A stretch of DNA of 64,000 nt from Flavobacteriales bacterium (GCA_026196775.1 JAPHUD010000037.1:1-64000); one strand, 5' to 3'. Counted from the stretch's first letter, positions 16,731 through 26,252 are shown. The notes: generated by a model from the letters alone, not told the origin. A program made the numbers and translations.

Positions 16731-18041
16731 CTACAATTTTTCTTTAAATAAAAATTTCTTTTGTAGGGTTTGTTGAGGTTTGTAGGTATAGTAAACAAAA
16801 CCATCTTTAATTTTTATTTTAGATACAAATTGGTGCTGCAATTGAAAAGTGTCGGCTACCTTTCCTGTGTTGGTATTGATGTGCTTCAACAGGTAATATC
16901 CTTGCTTTATAAATAAGGCATAAACTGTTCCATTAAGCTCGTCCATTAGCAATTGTTTTTTCCATTTTCCATTGCTTTTTTCTTGGTGGTAATCAATATT
17001 AATGCTATCTGTTAGCAAAGTGTCTTGTGTATATTTCCAAATAAAATTATCGTAATGATCGAAAATGAGTAAAGTATCATTACTCACAAATAATGGAGCA
17101 TAAACGGGGTCGTATAAAAAGTTGCGAGAAAATCCGGTCATTATTGCGGCAATATCGTGTTTGTCGTAATTTTTATAACGCTTTGCCATACGTTTGGCAA
17201 ATTGTCGTTGGGCATTATTCAAATCATGGTATTCATATAAGTATTGCCACTCCATATCATGATGAACCACCTCTCTTATCACACTTATAGAAGTATCTTG
17301 TGTGTTGTAAGCATAGTATTTAAACTTGGGGAAATCGCGCATAAAATCAGAGAAAATAAGAGAATTTCCGGTGCTGTCAACAATGGGTTTTATCATTTGG
17401 TAAAAATCTTCTAGCGGTAATTTGTAAAGAGTGATGTTATAGCCAATAATCTCTATGCGATAAATGGCATCATTACAAATAAGGTTAATGTTCCCGAGGT
17501 AATCGGTATAAAGTTCTTTTGGAGTGCAAGGAATAAAATGTGAAGCTAAAATTTCTTCATTTTCATCTACCAAATACAGTTTGCTGTCTTTATCAGGATT
17601 TTTTTCATAAGCTATAAAAACAAATTTATCTTGATGAAATTCGTAGTCTAAAATATTTATTTCTACACTTTTAAAAACAGGAATAGGTTCGTTGGAGCTA
17701 GTAATTTCTACAGGATTTAAGCTTACTACTTTTTGCTCTAAGCTAATGTTGAGGTAAATACTATCGGTATTGTTGGTGATTACTTCGTAGTGGGTATTGT
17801 AAGAAGTATGAGAAATTACCAAAGTAGTAAATTGCTGATGTTGAAAGCGAATTTCAAACTCTCCTTTGTTGTTGGTACGACTTATAATGTTTTGATGATG
17901 TACCTTAACGTGTACATTTTCTATGGACTGTTGAGTAGTTTTATCAAGAATTTTTCCGCTAACTTTTACTTGCTCTTGTGCAAACAAGGTCGCCATTGGC
18001 AGTGTAATAATGAAAATGAAAATTCGGATAAATAACTTCAT
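16731..18041 (-). CDS. Secreted protein with carboxypeptidase-regulatory-like domain
   Basis: A 436-residue exported protein with a signal peptide ending at LFAQ. Residues about 25-105 form a CarboxypepD_reg-like beta-sandwich (VKVSGKILDKTTQQSIENVHV, then GEFEIRF and TLVISHTSY), a module common on Bacteroidota surface proteins and TonB-dependent transporters. The remaining 330 residues hold repeated strand patterns (FVFIAYE, KLYLVDENEEIL, INLICNDAIYRI) suggestive of a beta-propeller. There is no TonB plug or barrel and no T9SS tail. It stands alone; the function is unknown. Confidence 0.7.
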   Translation of the reverse strand: MKLFIRIFIFIITLPMATLFAQEQVKVSGKILDKTTQQSIENVHVKVHHQNIISRTNNKGEFEIRFQHQQFTTLVISHTSYNTHYEVITNNTDSIYLNISLEQKVVSLNPVEITSSNEPIPVFKSVEINILDYEFHQDKFVFIAYEKNPDKDSKLYLVDENEEILASHFIPCTPKELYTDYLGNINLICNDAIYRIEIIGYNITLYKLPLEDFYQMIKPIVDSTGNSLIFSDFMRDFPKFKYYAYNTQDTSISVIREVVHHDMEWQYLYEYHDLNNAQRQFAKRMAKRYKNYDKHDIAAIMTGFSRNFLYDPVYAPLFVSNDTLLIFDHYDNFIWKYTQDTLLTDSINIDYHQEKSNGKWKKQLLMDELNGTVYALFIKQGYYLLKHINTNTGKVADTFQLQHQFVSKIKIKDGFVYYTYKPQQTLQKKFLFKEKL

Positions 18042-18112
18042 AAATGCAATTTTACATCAAAGTTGATGCAATTAAAAGCGAAATTCCATAAAAATGAAAA
18101 TAATTTTTTCTT

Positions 18113-18202
18113 CCCTGACGAAGTGTAACGAAGATCAGGGATCCAGTATTAGTAAAATTAGAATAGGCTAGACTCCTTATCTCCGCTACGCTTCGTAAGG
18201 AG
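18113..18202. repeat. Pair of intergenic palindromes
   Basis: Two hairpins in tandem: CCCTGA/TCAGGG (18113-18118, 18135-18140) and CTCCTTA/TAAGGAG (18173-18179, 18196-18202). Both loops carry a CGAAG- or CTTCG-type motif (ACGAAG; GCTTCG). They are richer in G+C than the surroundings and look like a mobile intergenic repeat rather than a terminator, since no U-tract follows. Confidence 0.55.
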
Positions 18203-18226
18203 AGAAAGGAGAGAGGCTAAACAAAT

Positions 18227-19012
18227 CTAATCCTTAGAAATAACACAATACATGGCAGTAGTAAAAAAATCTCTGAAGTGAGGAATATTCATTATTCCCG
18301 GTAGTATTCTGGTTTTTAGCTTAAATTTAATTTCATAGTTAGGATTAATCATGTAGTAAGTTTTTTTCTCAATTTTATAATTACAATTTTTTACAATTTT
18401 CTCAAATCTACTGATAGAAATTCCAGTGTCTTTAATTTCGAGTAGGGAGTCTATCGTTTGCTGATTTTCACCAAACATTTTAAGTATGCCAACATACAAA
18501 AAATTGGGTAGTAAATGGAAATAAGGCAATTTACTAAGGTAGCGGCTTCTGCAAATTTGTTGATGTCCGCCAAAAGGCATACGCCAAGGAGGAAATGCAA
18601 AAAATACTTTTCCTTTGGGAGATAAAAATTGTTTGAGGTTTTCTAAAAATATTTCTTGATTAGGAATATGCTCAATAGTATCCCTCATAATAATCAAATC
18701 GAATTGGGGATAATCCGCAGGATTTACTTTGTAAATATCTTCGGCAATAAAAGTAGCAAGTTGTTTATTAGGATGATTATCAAAAAACTTTTTAGCATTT
18801 TCTATTTTGTTTGCAGCAAGGTCGATACCAATAATTTTACAGCCTAAGTCTAAAAAAGGAAGTAAGTTACCACCTTCGCCACAACCAATTTCAGCAACAG
18901 TAGTTTCGGGAGTAATATCCATTAAGCCTTTTAAATAAGGAATAACATAGTTGGTAGTGGTAAAAACTTGTTCGTTAAAATATCGTTCTCTATTTGTATG
19001 TCTATCGTGCAT
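18227..19012 (-). CDS. Class I SAM-dependent methyltransferase
   Basis: About 261 residues. Motif I VAEIGCGEGGNLLPFLD binds SAM, followed by CKIIGIDLA (motif II acidic end) and FDLIIMRDTIEHI (motif IV region), so it is a class I fold of the Methyltransf_11/23 type. The ATG giving MHDRHTNRER is chosen as start; an in-frame ATG 21 bases upstream is possible. The substrate is unknown. It diverges from nth with about 90 bases between them. Confidence 0.85.
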   Translation of the reverse strand: MHDRHTNRERYFNEQVFTTTNYVIPYLKGLMDITPETTVAEIGCGEGGNLLPFLDLGCKIIGIDLAANKIENAKKFFDNHPNKQLATFIAEDIYKVNPADYPQFDLIIMRDTIEHIPNQEIFLENLKQFLSPKGKVFFAFPPWRMPFGGHQQICRSRYLSKLPYFHLLPNFLYVGILKMFGENQQTIDSLLEIKDTGISISRFEKIVKNCNYKIEKKTYYMINPNYEIKFKLKTRILPGIMNIPHFRDFFTTAMYCVISKD

Positions 19013-19091
19013 AATGGTTAAAATGAGGCTCAAAAATAACTCAATTTATTAGATTCAATCTATTTTTTAGGAATAAATGTATGGAATAAAC

Positions 19092-19099
19092 TAATTTTG
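19092..19099 (+). promoter_or_regulatory. Possible -7 box for nth
   Basis: TAATTTTG fits the Bacteroidota -7 element TAnnTTTG, 5 bases before the nth ATG, which would imply a nearly leaderless transcript. No clear -33 element; weak call. Confidence 0.35.
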
Positions 19100-19104
19100 T
19101 TTCC

Positions 19105-19743
19105 ATGACAATAAAAGAACGCTACCAACATTTTATAGACTATTTTAGTAAACACCAGCCCATTGCCGAAACGGAGTTGAACTATAGTAATCCTTATGAA
19201 TTATTAGTAGCGGTAATACTTTCGGCACAATGCACTGACAAGCGAGTAAATATAGTTACAAAAGATTTGTTTGAGCGTTTTCCTAATGCCAATGAGTTGG
19301 CTATTGCCGATGTGGAAGAAGTTTTTGAGTATATAAGAAGTGTAAGTTATCCAAATAATAAAGCGAAACACATTGTAGGGATGGCGAATATGTTGGTAAA
19401 TGATTTTAACAATGTTGTCCCATCAGATATAGATGAATTACAAAAAATGCCCGGAGTAGGTAGGAAAACAGCTAATGTTATTGCCAGTGTTATTTATAAT
19501 AAGCCGGCTATGGCGGTAGATACACATGTTTTTAGAGTTGCCGAAAGGTTAGGGCTAACTACCAATGCTAAAACACCATTGGCTGCTGAAAAACAATTGG
19601 TTAAACATTTGCCTGAAGAAGTTATTCCCATTGCTCACCATTGGTTAATTCTGCATGGAAGATACATTTGTGTTGCACGTAAACCTAAATGCGATAAATG
19701 TGAGATTACTCATTTTTGTAAGTATTACAGTAAGCTAAAATAA
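19105..19743 (+). CDS. nth: Endonuclease III
   Basis: Base-excision-repair glycosylase and AP lyase for oxidised pyrimidines. The 212-residue protein shows the helix-hairpin-helix LQKMPGVGRKTANVIA with catalytic Lys121, the catalytic Asp139 in AVDTHVFR, and the 4Fe-4S ligands Cys189, Cys196, Cys199 and Cys205 in the C-x6-C-x2-C-x5-C pattern. All key residues are intact and length is normal. It is a single gene between a divergent methyltransferase and a peptidase pair. Confidence 0.96.
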   Translation: MTIKERYQHFIDYFSKHQPIAETELNYSNPYELLVAVILSAQCTDKRVNIVTKDLFERFPNANELAIADVEEVFEYIRSVSYPNNKAKHIVGMANMLVNDFNNVVPSDIDELQKMPGVGRKTANVIASVIYNKPAMAVDTHVFRVAERLGLTTNAKTPLAAEKQLVKHLPEEVIPIAHHWLILHGRYICVARKPKCDKCEITHFCKYYSKLK

Positions 19744-19953
19744 GGTTAGAGACTGATAATCAGAAGTGAGAAGACTGAAGTTTGAAATTAAACAATAGGT
19801 AAACTAAACTCATAAACTTTTAGTCTATTAAACTAAACTTCCAAACCACTTATAATAAAATTTAACCATTGATGTATTTTGTGATAAATGAAGTAGGAAT
19901 AATTCTTATTTTCGCTGAATAGATTTCAAATATTAATGAATAACAACTATACT

Positions 19954-21273
19954 ATGAAGAAAATTTTAATATCAACAGCCCTGTGTTTAGCTGTAGTTAC
20001 AGGAGCTAATGCTCAGGCAAACAAAATTAAATTTGAGCAATTTAAGCTTGATAATGGCTTAAATGTGATTTTACATCAAGACAAATCAACACCAATTGTT
20101 GCAGTTACTGTTTTGTACCATGTAGGTTCTAAAAATGAAGATCCTAACAGAACAGGTTTTGCTCACTTTTTCGAACATTTATTGTTTGAAGGTTCTGAAA
20201 ATATTGGCAGAGGAGAATACATGAAAATGGTAAGTTCTAACGGAGGTATTTTAAATGCTAATACTTCTTTTGATAGAACTTTTTACTTTGAAATATTGCC
20301 ATCTAACCAATTAGAATTGGGTTTGTGGATGGAAGCGGAAAGAATGTTACATGCTAAAATTGATGAAACAGGTGTGGAAACACAAAGAGAGGTAGTAAAA
20401 GAAGAATACAGACAATCTTTTGAAAACAGACCTTATGGTTCTTTTTTAATGGAAATGTTTGGAAGAGCTTTTGAAAAACATCCTTACCAATGGGTACCAA
20501 TAGGTTCATTAGAGCATTTAAATCAAGCAAAAATTGAAGAGTTTAGAGATTTTTACAAAACGTGGTATGTGCCAAACAATGCTACCTTATCTATTGCGGG
20601 AGATTTTGATATTAAACAAGCGAAACAATGGATAAATAAATATTTTGCTGGTATTCCTAAAGGAACAAAAAAGATTGAAAGACCAACAATTGTAGAGCCA
20701 ATTAAAAATAAAGAAATTAGAGATACTGTTTATGATAATATTCAGTTGCCAGCAGTAATGATGGGTTACCATACACCTGCACAAGGAACACCTGATGCTT
20801 ATGCAGTAGAAATGTTAGCTCAAATTCTTTCTCAAGGAAATAGCTCTAGAATGCAAAAAAGCATAGTTGATGAACAACAAAAAGCTTTGTTTGTAGGAGC
20901 TTTCCCTTTTCCAACTGAAGATCCAGGATTATCATTAATGTTTGGGATTACCAATATGGGAGTAGCTGTTGATGAGTTAGAAGCAGCTATTGATAAAGAA
21001 GTTGAAAAAGTGCAGAATGAATTAATTTCTGAAGAAGAATTCCAAAAAATGAAAAACCAAATTGAAAGCGATATGGTTTCTAAAAATGCAAAAGTAGAAG
21101 GAATTGCTGAAAACTTAGCCAACTATTTTGTGTATTATGGTGATGCCAATTTAGTTAATACAGAAATTGACAGATACATGAAAGTAACTCGTGAAGATTT
21201 AAAACGTGTGGCTAACAAATATTTCAGAAAAGATAATAGAGTGGTTTTACATTATTTACCTAAAGAAAAATAA
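19954..21273 (+). CDS. M16 family zinc peptidase, catalytic subunit
   Basis: Processing-peptidase-like zinc protease, 439 residues from the chosen ATG; this start gives a clean signal peptide ending at ANAQ, while an ATG 18 bases upstream would add six polar residues. The inverted zinc motif HFFEH is at residues 71-75, and a downstream EEYRQ segment supplies the third ligand Glu. It should act in the periplasm or at the outer membrane. The next gene encodes the partner lacking the zinc motif, matching the two-subunit arrangement known for bacterial M16B proteases. Confidence 0.9.
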   Translation: MKKILISTALCLAVVTGANAQANKIKFEQFKLDNGLNVILHQDKSTPIVAVTVLYHVGSKNEDPNRTGFAHFFEHLLFEGSENIGRGEYMKMVSSNGGILNANTSFDRTFYFEILPSNQLELGLWMEAERMLHAKIDETGVETQREVVKEEYRQSFENRPYGSFLMEMFGRAFEKHPYQWVPIGSLEHLNQAKIEEFRDFYKTWYVPNNATLSIAGDFDIKQAKQWINKYFAGIPKGTKKIERPTIVEPIKNKEIRDTVYDNIQLPAVMMGYHTPAQGTPDAYAVEMLAQILSQGNSSRMQKSIVDEQQKALFVGAFPFPTEDPGLSLMFGITNMGVAVDELEAAIDKEVEKVQNELISEEEFQKMKNQIESDMVSKNAKVEGIAENLANYFVYYGDANLVNTEIDRYMKVTREDLKRVANKYFRKDNRVVLHYLPKEK

Positions 21274-21320
21274 TTAATAGCTAAAATCATTAACTAATCA
21301 AAACAATTAAAAAGATAGAC

Positions 21321-23417
21321 ATGAAAAAATTAAGCATATATATTTTATCATTAACAATGATTACCGGAGCTTTTGCACAGAAACTAGACAGAAGCAAAGT
21401 GCCTGCTCCTGCTCCTGCTCCAAAAATTAATTTAAGCCAACCGGCAACATTTACTTTACCAAACGGATTAAAAGTATTTGTGGTTGAAAATCATAAATTA
21501 CCTAAAGTGGCTTTTTCATTAAGCTTAGATGTTGACCCTGTTTTAGAAGGTGACATGAAAGGTTATGTTGACATTACTGGACAGTTATTAGAAAGAGGAA
21601 CAACTAACAGAACCAAGCAACAATTAGATGAAGAAATCGATTTTATTGGTGCAACATTAAGCACTTCTGCAAATGGTGTTTATGCTTCATCACTAAAAAA
21701 ACATCAAGCTAAAATTTTAGAAATTCTTTCTGATGTGGTGTTAAACTCAGATTTTAAACAAGAAGAACTGGATAAACTAAAAAAGCAAACCATTTCAGGA
21801 ATAGAGTCATCTAAAGATGATCCGGATGCTATTGCAGCAAATGTTAGGTCAGTACTAGTTTATGGTAAAAAACATCCTTACGGAGAAATCACTACTGAAG
21901 AAACAGTTGAAAAAGTTACTTTAGAAGCTTGTAAAAATTACTACAAAACTTATTTCAGACCAAATGTTTCTTACTTAGCAGTTGTTGGAGATGTAAGTGT
22001 AAAAGAAATTCAACCATTAATTGAAAAGTATTTTGCTGCATGGGAAAAAGCGGATGTGCCAGTAAATAAATACAAAATGCCTACATCACCAAAACAAACA
22101 GAAGTAGCTTTTGTTCATAAAGAAGGAGCTTCTCAGTCGGTAATTAACATTACTTATCCTGTAAACCTTAAAAAAAGTAACCCGGATGTTGTTAAAACAA
22201 GAATTCTTAATTCTATTTTAGGAGGAAGTGCTACAGCAAGGTTGTTTATGAACTTAAGAGAGAAACATGGTTATACTTATGGTGCTTACTCTACGTTAAG
22301 TGCAGATGAATTAGTGGGTTATTTTAATGCTAATGCTAAAGTGAGAAATGATGTTACTGACAGTGCTTTAACTCAGTTTATGGTGGAGTTAAATAGAATT
22401 GCCGATGAAAAAGTGTCAGCAGAAGAGTTGCAAGGAATGAAAAACTACGCATCAGGAATTTTTGCATACACTTTACAAGACCCACAAACCATTGCTCGTT
22501 TTGCCATAGAAACTGAAAAATATAAATTACCAGTAGATTATTACGCTACTTATATGGAGCAGATTGCAGCAGTAACTATTGATGATGTGAAAGAAATGGC
22601 TGAAAAATATATCACTCCAAACAATGCTATTATTTTAGTGGTTGGAAACAAAAAAATTGCTGACAAGCTTATTGAGTTTGATGCTAATCAGAAAATTAAT
22701 TATTATGATATTTATGGAAATGATTATGTTGAAGCATTAAAACCTGCTCCAGAAGGTGTAACTGCTGAAACAGTTATGAATAAATACATAGAAGCAAAAT
22801 ATGGTGTCGCTAAAGGTAAAGCGCTAGATAAAAAATTAAAGAAAATTAAAGATATTACGGTAAGAATGGATGCTACTATTCAAGGACAATCTATTAATGT
22901 TACTCGTTACCAAAAAGCACCAAATAAGTTTGCCAATGCAATTACTATGGGAACAATGGTAATTCAAAAACAAGCATTTAATGGAACAACAGGAAAAGCT
23001 TCTGGCATGCAAGGTAATAAAGATATTACAGGAGATGATTTAGAGGATTTAAAATTAAGTTCTATTATGTTTTTAGATGCTAAATATGCTGACCATGGAA
23101 TTACTTATGAATTATTAGGTATTGAACCAATTAATGGTGAAGATGCTTATAAAATGATTCAAACTAAACCAAATGGCGATACAGAAACGGAATGGTTTAA
23201 TGTAGCTTCAGGTTTAAAAGTAAAATCTATGTCTGTTCAAGAAAATGAGGAAATGCCTGAACCAATTACAGTTATTTCTGAACTTTCTGACTATAAAGAA
23301 GTAAACGGAATTATGTTTGCTCATAAAACTAAACAATCTTTTGGACCACAAACCTTAGATATGACTGTTACAGCTATTGAAATAAATACTAAATTAGGTG
23401 ATGAAGTATTCGAATAA
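21321..23417 (+). CDS. M16 family peptidase, non-catalytic subunit with extra C-terminal domain
   Basis: A 698-residue exported protein with a signal peptide ending at AFAQ and a Pro-Ala rich stretch (PAPAPAP). The region that should hold HxxEH reads VDITGQLLERGT, so zinc binding is lost. The conserved substrate-side motif LFMNLREKHGYTYGAYS is intact. This is the usual split of an active and an inactive M16 subunit. Residues after about 470 are not M16; they form a separate all-beta-like domain (IKDITVRMDATIQGQ, then GMVIQKQ-type strands and LSDYKEVNGIMFAHK) that resembles LolA-like lipoprotein-sorting folds. It lies 47 bases after the catalytic subunit. Confidence 0.88.
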   Translation: MKKLSIYILSLTMITGAFAQKLDRSKVPAPAPAPKINLSQPATFTLPNGLKVFVVENHKLPKVAFSLSLDVDPVLEGDMKGYVDITGQLLERGTTNRTKQQLDEEIDFIGATLSTSANGVYASSLKKHQAKILEILSDVVLNSDFKQEELDKLKKQTISGIESSKDDPDAIAANVRSVLVYGKKHPYGEITTEETVEKVTLEACKNYYKTYFRPNVSYLAVVGDVSVKEIQPLIEKYFAAWEKADVPVNKYKMPTSPKQTEVAFVHKEGASQSVINITYPVNLKKSNPDVVKTRILNSILGGSATARLFMNLREKHGYTYGAYSTLSADELVGYFNANAKVRNDVTDSALTQFMVELNRIADEKVSAEELQGMKNYASGIFAYTLQDPQTIARFAIETEKYKLPVDYYATYMEQIAAVTIDDVKEMAEKYITPNNAIILVVGNKKIADKLIEFDANQKINYYDIYGNDYVEALKPAPEGVTAETVMNKYIEAKYGVAKGKALDKKLKKIKDITVRMDATIQGQSINVTRYQKAPNKFANAITMGTMVIQKQAFNGTTGKASGMQGNKDITGDDLEDLKLSSIMFLDAKYADHGITYELLGIEPINGEDAYKMIQTKPNGDTETEWFNVASGLKVKSMSVQENEEMPEPITVISELSDYKEVNGIMFAHKTKQSFGPQTLDMTVTAIEINTKLGDEVFE

Positions 23418-23446
23418 TAAATAGTTCAAATAACATCAAATAGTAT

Positions 23447-23477
23447 AAAAATTCCCATAATTTTATGGGAATTTTTT
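23447..23477 (+). terminator. Rho-independent terminator after the M16 pair
   Basis: Perfect stem AAAAATTCCCATAA with TTATGGGAATTTTT and a T-run, placed 30 bases after the stop of the second peptidase gene. Confidence 0.85.
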
Positions 23478-23499
23478 ATGCCTGTTAAATTAAATTTTA

Positions 23500-24153
23500 A
23501 TGCGAATTACAAGAAGAAAGGTTGTAGGGTTTTTTATTATAGGTGTTGTTGCTTTGGTGTTGTTAGTAACCTTTAGCAATATCGTAATTATTAATTCTAC
23601 AAAAGCTGCTATTCATAATCAGATAGAAGGTTTTCCTGAGGATTATCCTGTTGCTTTATTACTTGGTACAAGTGAATACACCATTAAAGGAAGAACAAAT
23701 TTATTCTTTAAATACCGTATTGAAGCTGCCGCAGCACTTTATCACAATAAAAAAATAAAACACATTATTGTAAGTGGAGATAATAGTTTGTTGGAATATA
23801 ACGAACCACGACAAATGTTTAAGGCTTTAGTAAAATTAGGTGTTCCTGATAGTGCTATAACTTTAGATTTTGCAGGTTTCAGAACTTTAGATTCTGTGGT
23901 TAGGTGTAAAGAAGTTTTCGGACAAAGTAATTTTGTGATTATTTCTCAGCGTTTCCATGTAGAAAGAGCTTTGTTTATCGCCAACAAGTTTCATATTAAT
24001 GCCATTGCCTATGCTGCTCAAAATCCACCCGAAAAATATGCTTTTAAAACTCAATTGAGAGAGTATTTGGCTAAAACACTTGCGGTAATAGATGTATATA
24101 TTCTTAATACCAAACCTAAGTTTTTAGGAGAAAAAGAAAATGTTGCTTTTTAA
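23500..24153 (+). CDS. sanA: SanA/YdcF-like DUF218 membrane protein
   Basis: A 217-residue envelope protein with one N-terminal membrane segment (about residues 9-31) and a DUF218 domain. VALLLGTSEYT, FFKYRIEAAAALYHNKKIKHIIVSGDN and VIISQRFHVERALFIA match SanA, linked in enterobacteria to envelope barrier function and vancomycin exclusion. The biochemical activity is unknown. It follows a terminator, so it is expected to be transcribed on its own. The converging methyltransferase ends 3 bases away. Confidence 0.82.
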   Translation: MRITRRKVVGFFIIGVVALVLLVTFSNIVIINSTKAAIHNQIEGFPEDYPVALLLGTSEYTIKGRTNLFFKYRIEAAAALYHNKKIKHIIVSGDNSLLEYNEPRQMFKALVKLGVPDSAITLDFAGFRTLDSVVRCKEVFGQSNFVIISQRFHVERALFIANKFHINAIAYAAQNPPEKYAFKTQLREYLAKTLAVIDVYILNTKPKFLGEKENVAF

Positions 24154-24156
24154 GAA

Positions 24157-24942
24157 TTAATACCTCAATACAAAATTTTCCTTACTCAAATCGGTGTTGA
24201 ATAATACAATTCCAAAAGCAAATACATCAATGGTAGTAGTAACTTTAGGATGTTTTTTTATTTCTTTCCAAGCAGCCTTCATTTCATCCGACCAATAAAT
24301 ATCATCAAAAATAAAAACACTTTTAACGGAAGCCTTTTCTACGCACATATTAAAATAGGAGAGGGTAGCAGCTTTTGTGTGGTTACCATCAAAATAAACA
24401 AAACCTAGCGTTTCTTGTTGAGAAACGATAGTTGGCAACGCATTTTCAAAACTATCATTGTAAATTTTTATGTTGTTGTAGCCTATTTTCTTAAAATTTA
24501 TTTTCGCAATTTTAGTGATGTTAGGACAACCCTCAATGGTGTGTACCGTACATTTTGAGTTGTGTGCAGCCAAATACATGGTACTAATTCCAACCGATGT
24601 ACCTATTTCTATAATAGATGATGGTTTAAACCTATTGGCTAATCGAAATAATAACTGTCCATATTTTGCTGGTTTAGAAGAAAACTTAGTGATGTTGGCA
24701 ATTCTTCTTTCTGTTGATGAATGAACTTTTGAACCCGCTCCCAAATCAGTTACGTTAATTTTTTGTTTACTCAGCAAAAGCATAGCTCTTATAGATTCAA
24801 TATCATCAAAACAATAATATTTTTGATCATCTTTAATAATTTGAGTGTAAAGCTCAAAAACAAATGGAGACTGAATACCATACTCATTCTTAGATTTTAA
24901 GAGAAAGCCGAGATAGTTAAAAAGCAACTTCAGTTTGTTCAT
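24157..24942 (-). CDS. Class I SAM-dependent methyltransferase, O-methyltransferase-like
   Basis: A 261-residue cytoplasmic protein. The SAM site is IIEIGTSVGISTMYLA, and the later GFVYFDGNHTKAATLSYF and VFIFDDIYWSDEMKAAW match O-methyltransferases of the Methyltransf_24 kind. The first 100 residues (YGIQSPFVFELYTQII) form an extra N-terminal region seen in Bacteroidota relatives. No substrate can be assigned and the neighbours give no hint. Confidence 0.82.
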   Translation of the reverse strand: MNKLKLLFNYLGFLLKSKNEYGIQSPFVFELYTQIIKDDQKYYCFDDIESIRAMLLLSKQKINVTDLGAGSKVHSSTERRIANITKFSSKPAKYGQLLFRLANRFKPSSIIEIGTSVGISTMYLAAHNSKCTVHTIEGCPNITKIAKINFKKIGYNNIKIYNDSFENALPTIVSQQETLGFVYFDGNHTKAATLSYFNMCVEKASVKSVFIFDDIYWSDEMKAAWKEIKKHPKVTTTIDVFAFGIVLFNTDLSKENFVLRY

Positions 24943-25156
24943 GCTTCAAAATTATACAATATCTATTGGTAACAATAGTTTTAGGAAAGAAAATACGGTT
25001 TTTAGGTTAAAGGGTTAAGGTTTGAAGTTTAGCGTTTAACCATTAACTATTTTTTGTACCCTTGCGTCTTTGTGAGAGAATTAAATGTAAACATAAAATT
25101 GTAGAGTGATTAAAAATAAATTCATAGATTTGAACATCAAATTTCAAACATCAAAC

Positions 25157-25873
25157 ATGAACATCGCAATAATAGGCTACGGCAAAATGGGACAAGTAAT
25201 TGAAAGAATTGCTTTAGAAAGAGGGCATCAGGTAATATTAAAAATTACGGTGGATAATGCAGCAGATTTAAACCCAGAAAATTTAAAAGATGTTGATGTA
25301 GCTATTGAGTTTACTACTCCCGAAAATGCAGTTAAATCTATTTCCATTTGTTTAGAAAACAACGTGCCTATTGTTGTAGGAACAACAGGCTGGTATCATC
25401 AATTTGATGCCGTAAAACAAAAATGTTCTCAACATCAAGGGACTATATTGTACGCCACCAATTGCAGTGTGGGCGTTAATTTATTTTTTAAATTGAATGA
25501 GCAGCTGGCAAAGTTGATGAATAATCACCCTGATTATGAAGTGAAAATGGACGAAGTGCATCATACGCAAAAATTGGATATTCCTAGTGGTACGGCAATT
25601 ACGTTGGCAGAAGGTATTATTACTAATTTAGACGCTAAAACAAAGTGGGGAATACAACCATCAGCAGATAAAAGTGAGTTGTTTATTGAAGCTCACAGAA
25701 TTGAAAATGTTCCAGGAACTCATCAAGTAACGTATTCATCTCCTATAGATGATATTGAAATAAAACATACTGCTCACAACAGAGAAGGTTTTGCTCAAGG
25801 TGCAGTAATAGCAGCTGAATTTATTCATAATAAGAAAGGAATATATACGATGCAAGATGCGTTATTTGGTTAA
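25157..25873 (+). CDS. dapB: 4-hydroxy-tetrahydrodipicolinate reductase DapB
   Basis: NAD(P)H-dependent step of lysine and diaminopimelate synthesis. I choose the ATG giving MNIAIIGYGKMGQVIER, since the nucleotide-binding GxGxMG motif must sit at the N-terminus; the open frame runs 17 codons further upstream. Other motifs: VGTTGW, ATNCSVGVN and the substrate loop DEVHHTQKLDIPSGTA with the key HH pair and Lys. The 238 residues are typical of the short Bacteroidota form. dapF, a later step, is in this window too. Confidence 0.95.
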   Translation: MNIAIIGYGKMGQVIERIALERGHQVILKITVDNAADLNPENLKDVDVAIEFTTPENAVKSISICLENNVPIVVGTTGWYHQFDAVKQKCSQHQGTILYATNCSVGVNLFFKLNEQLAKLMNNHPDYEVKMDEVHHTQKLDIPSGTAITLAEGIITNLDAKTKWGIQPSADKSELFIEAHRIENVPGTHQVTYSSPIDDIEIKHTAHNREGFAQGAVIAAEFIHNKKGIYTMQDALFG

Positions 25874-25884
25874 ATAAATGTACA

Positions 25885-26181
25885 ATGACTCTAGGTGAAA
25901 AAGAAAAAATAAAAGCCCTAATTCAAAAGTATAATCCCATACTTAAAGAATCTATTGAAATTGCGTTGGTGGAAGATTTGTTTAACCTGATTATTGTCAA
26001 CAGAGACGATACAGATTTTGAGTTGAAAGATTTACTAAAGAACAAAAAACAACTTAAAAAGTTTGTGATGAAAGAGTTTATTCAGCTCAATAACAAACTA
26101 CTTACCTCAGAATTAAGACACATGGAAGAACCTAAATTTAAACTTACCAAAAGAGATAGTCAAATTAATTTGAAATTGTAA
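25885..26181 (+). CDS. Small conserved-looking protein of unknown function
   Basis: A 98-residue charged, mostly helical protein with no signal peptide or membrane segment. It has many Lys and Glu, with LIQKYNPILKESIEIALVEDL and FELKDLLKNKKQLKKFV as helices. It starts 11 bases after dapB on the same strand, so it is probably cotranscribed. I do not recognise a family. Codon use resembles its neighbours, which supports a real gene. Confidence 0.6.
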   Translation: MTLGEKEKIKALIQKYNPILKESIEIALVEDLFNLIIVNRDDTDFELKDLLKNKKQLKKFVMKEFIQLNNKLLTSELRHMEEPKFKLTKRDSQINLKL

Positions 26182-26204
26182 GGAGCTGTTGTCATTTCGA
26201 ACGT

Positions 26205-26252
26205 AACTTAGTAAAATGACGCTAGAGAAACTAAATTTTAGTAAGGCTAAAC
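26205..26252. repeat. Dispersed intergenic repeat, copy B
   Basis: Related to 15313-15360; here it is preceded by GTCATTTCGAACGTAACTTA. The GTCATTTCGAA start resembles a repeat type I have often seen in Flavobacteria. Confidence 0.55.
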
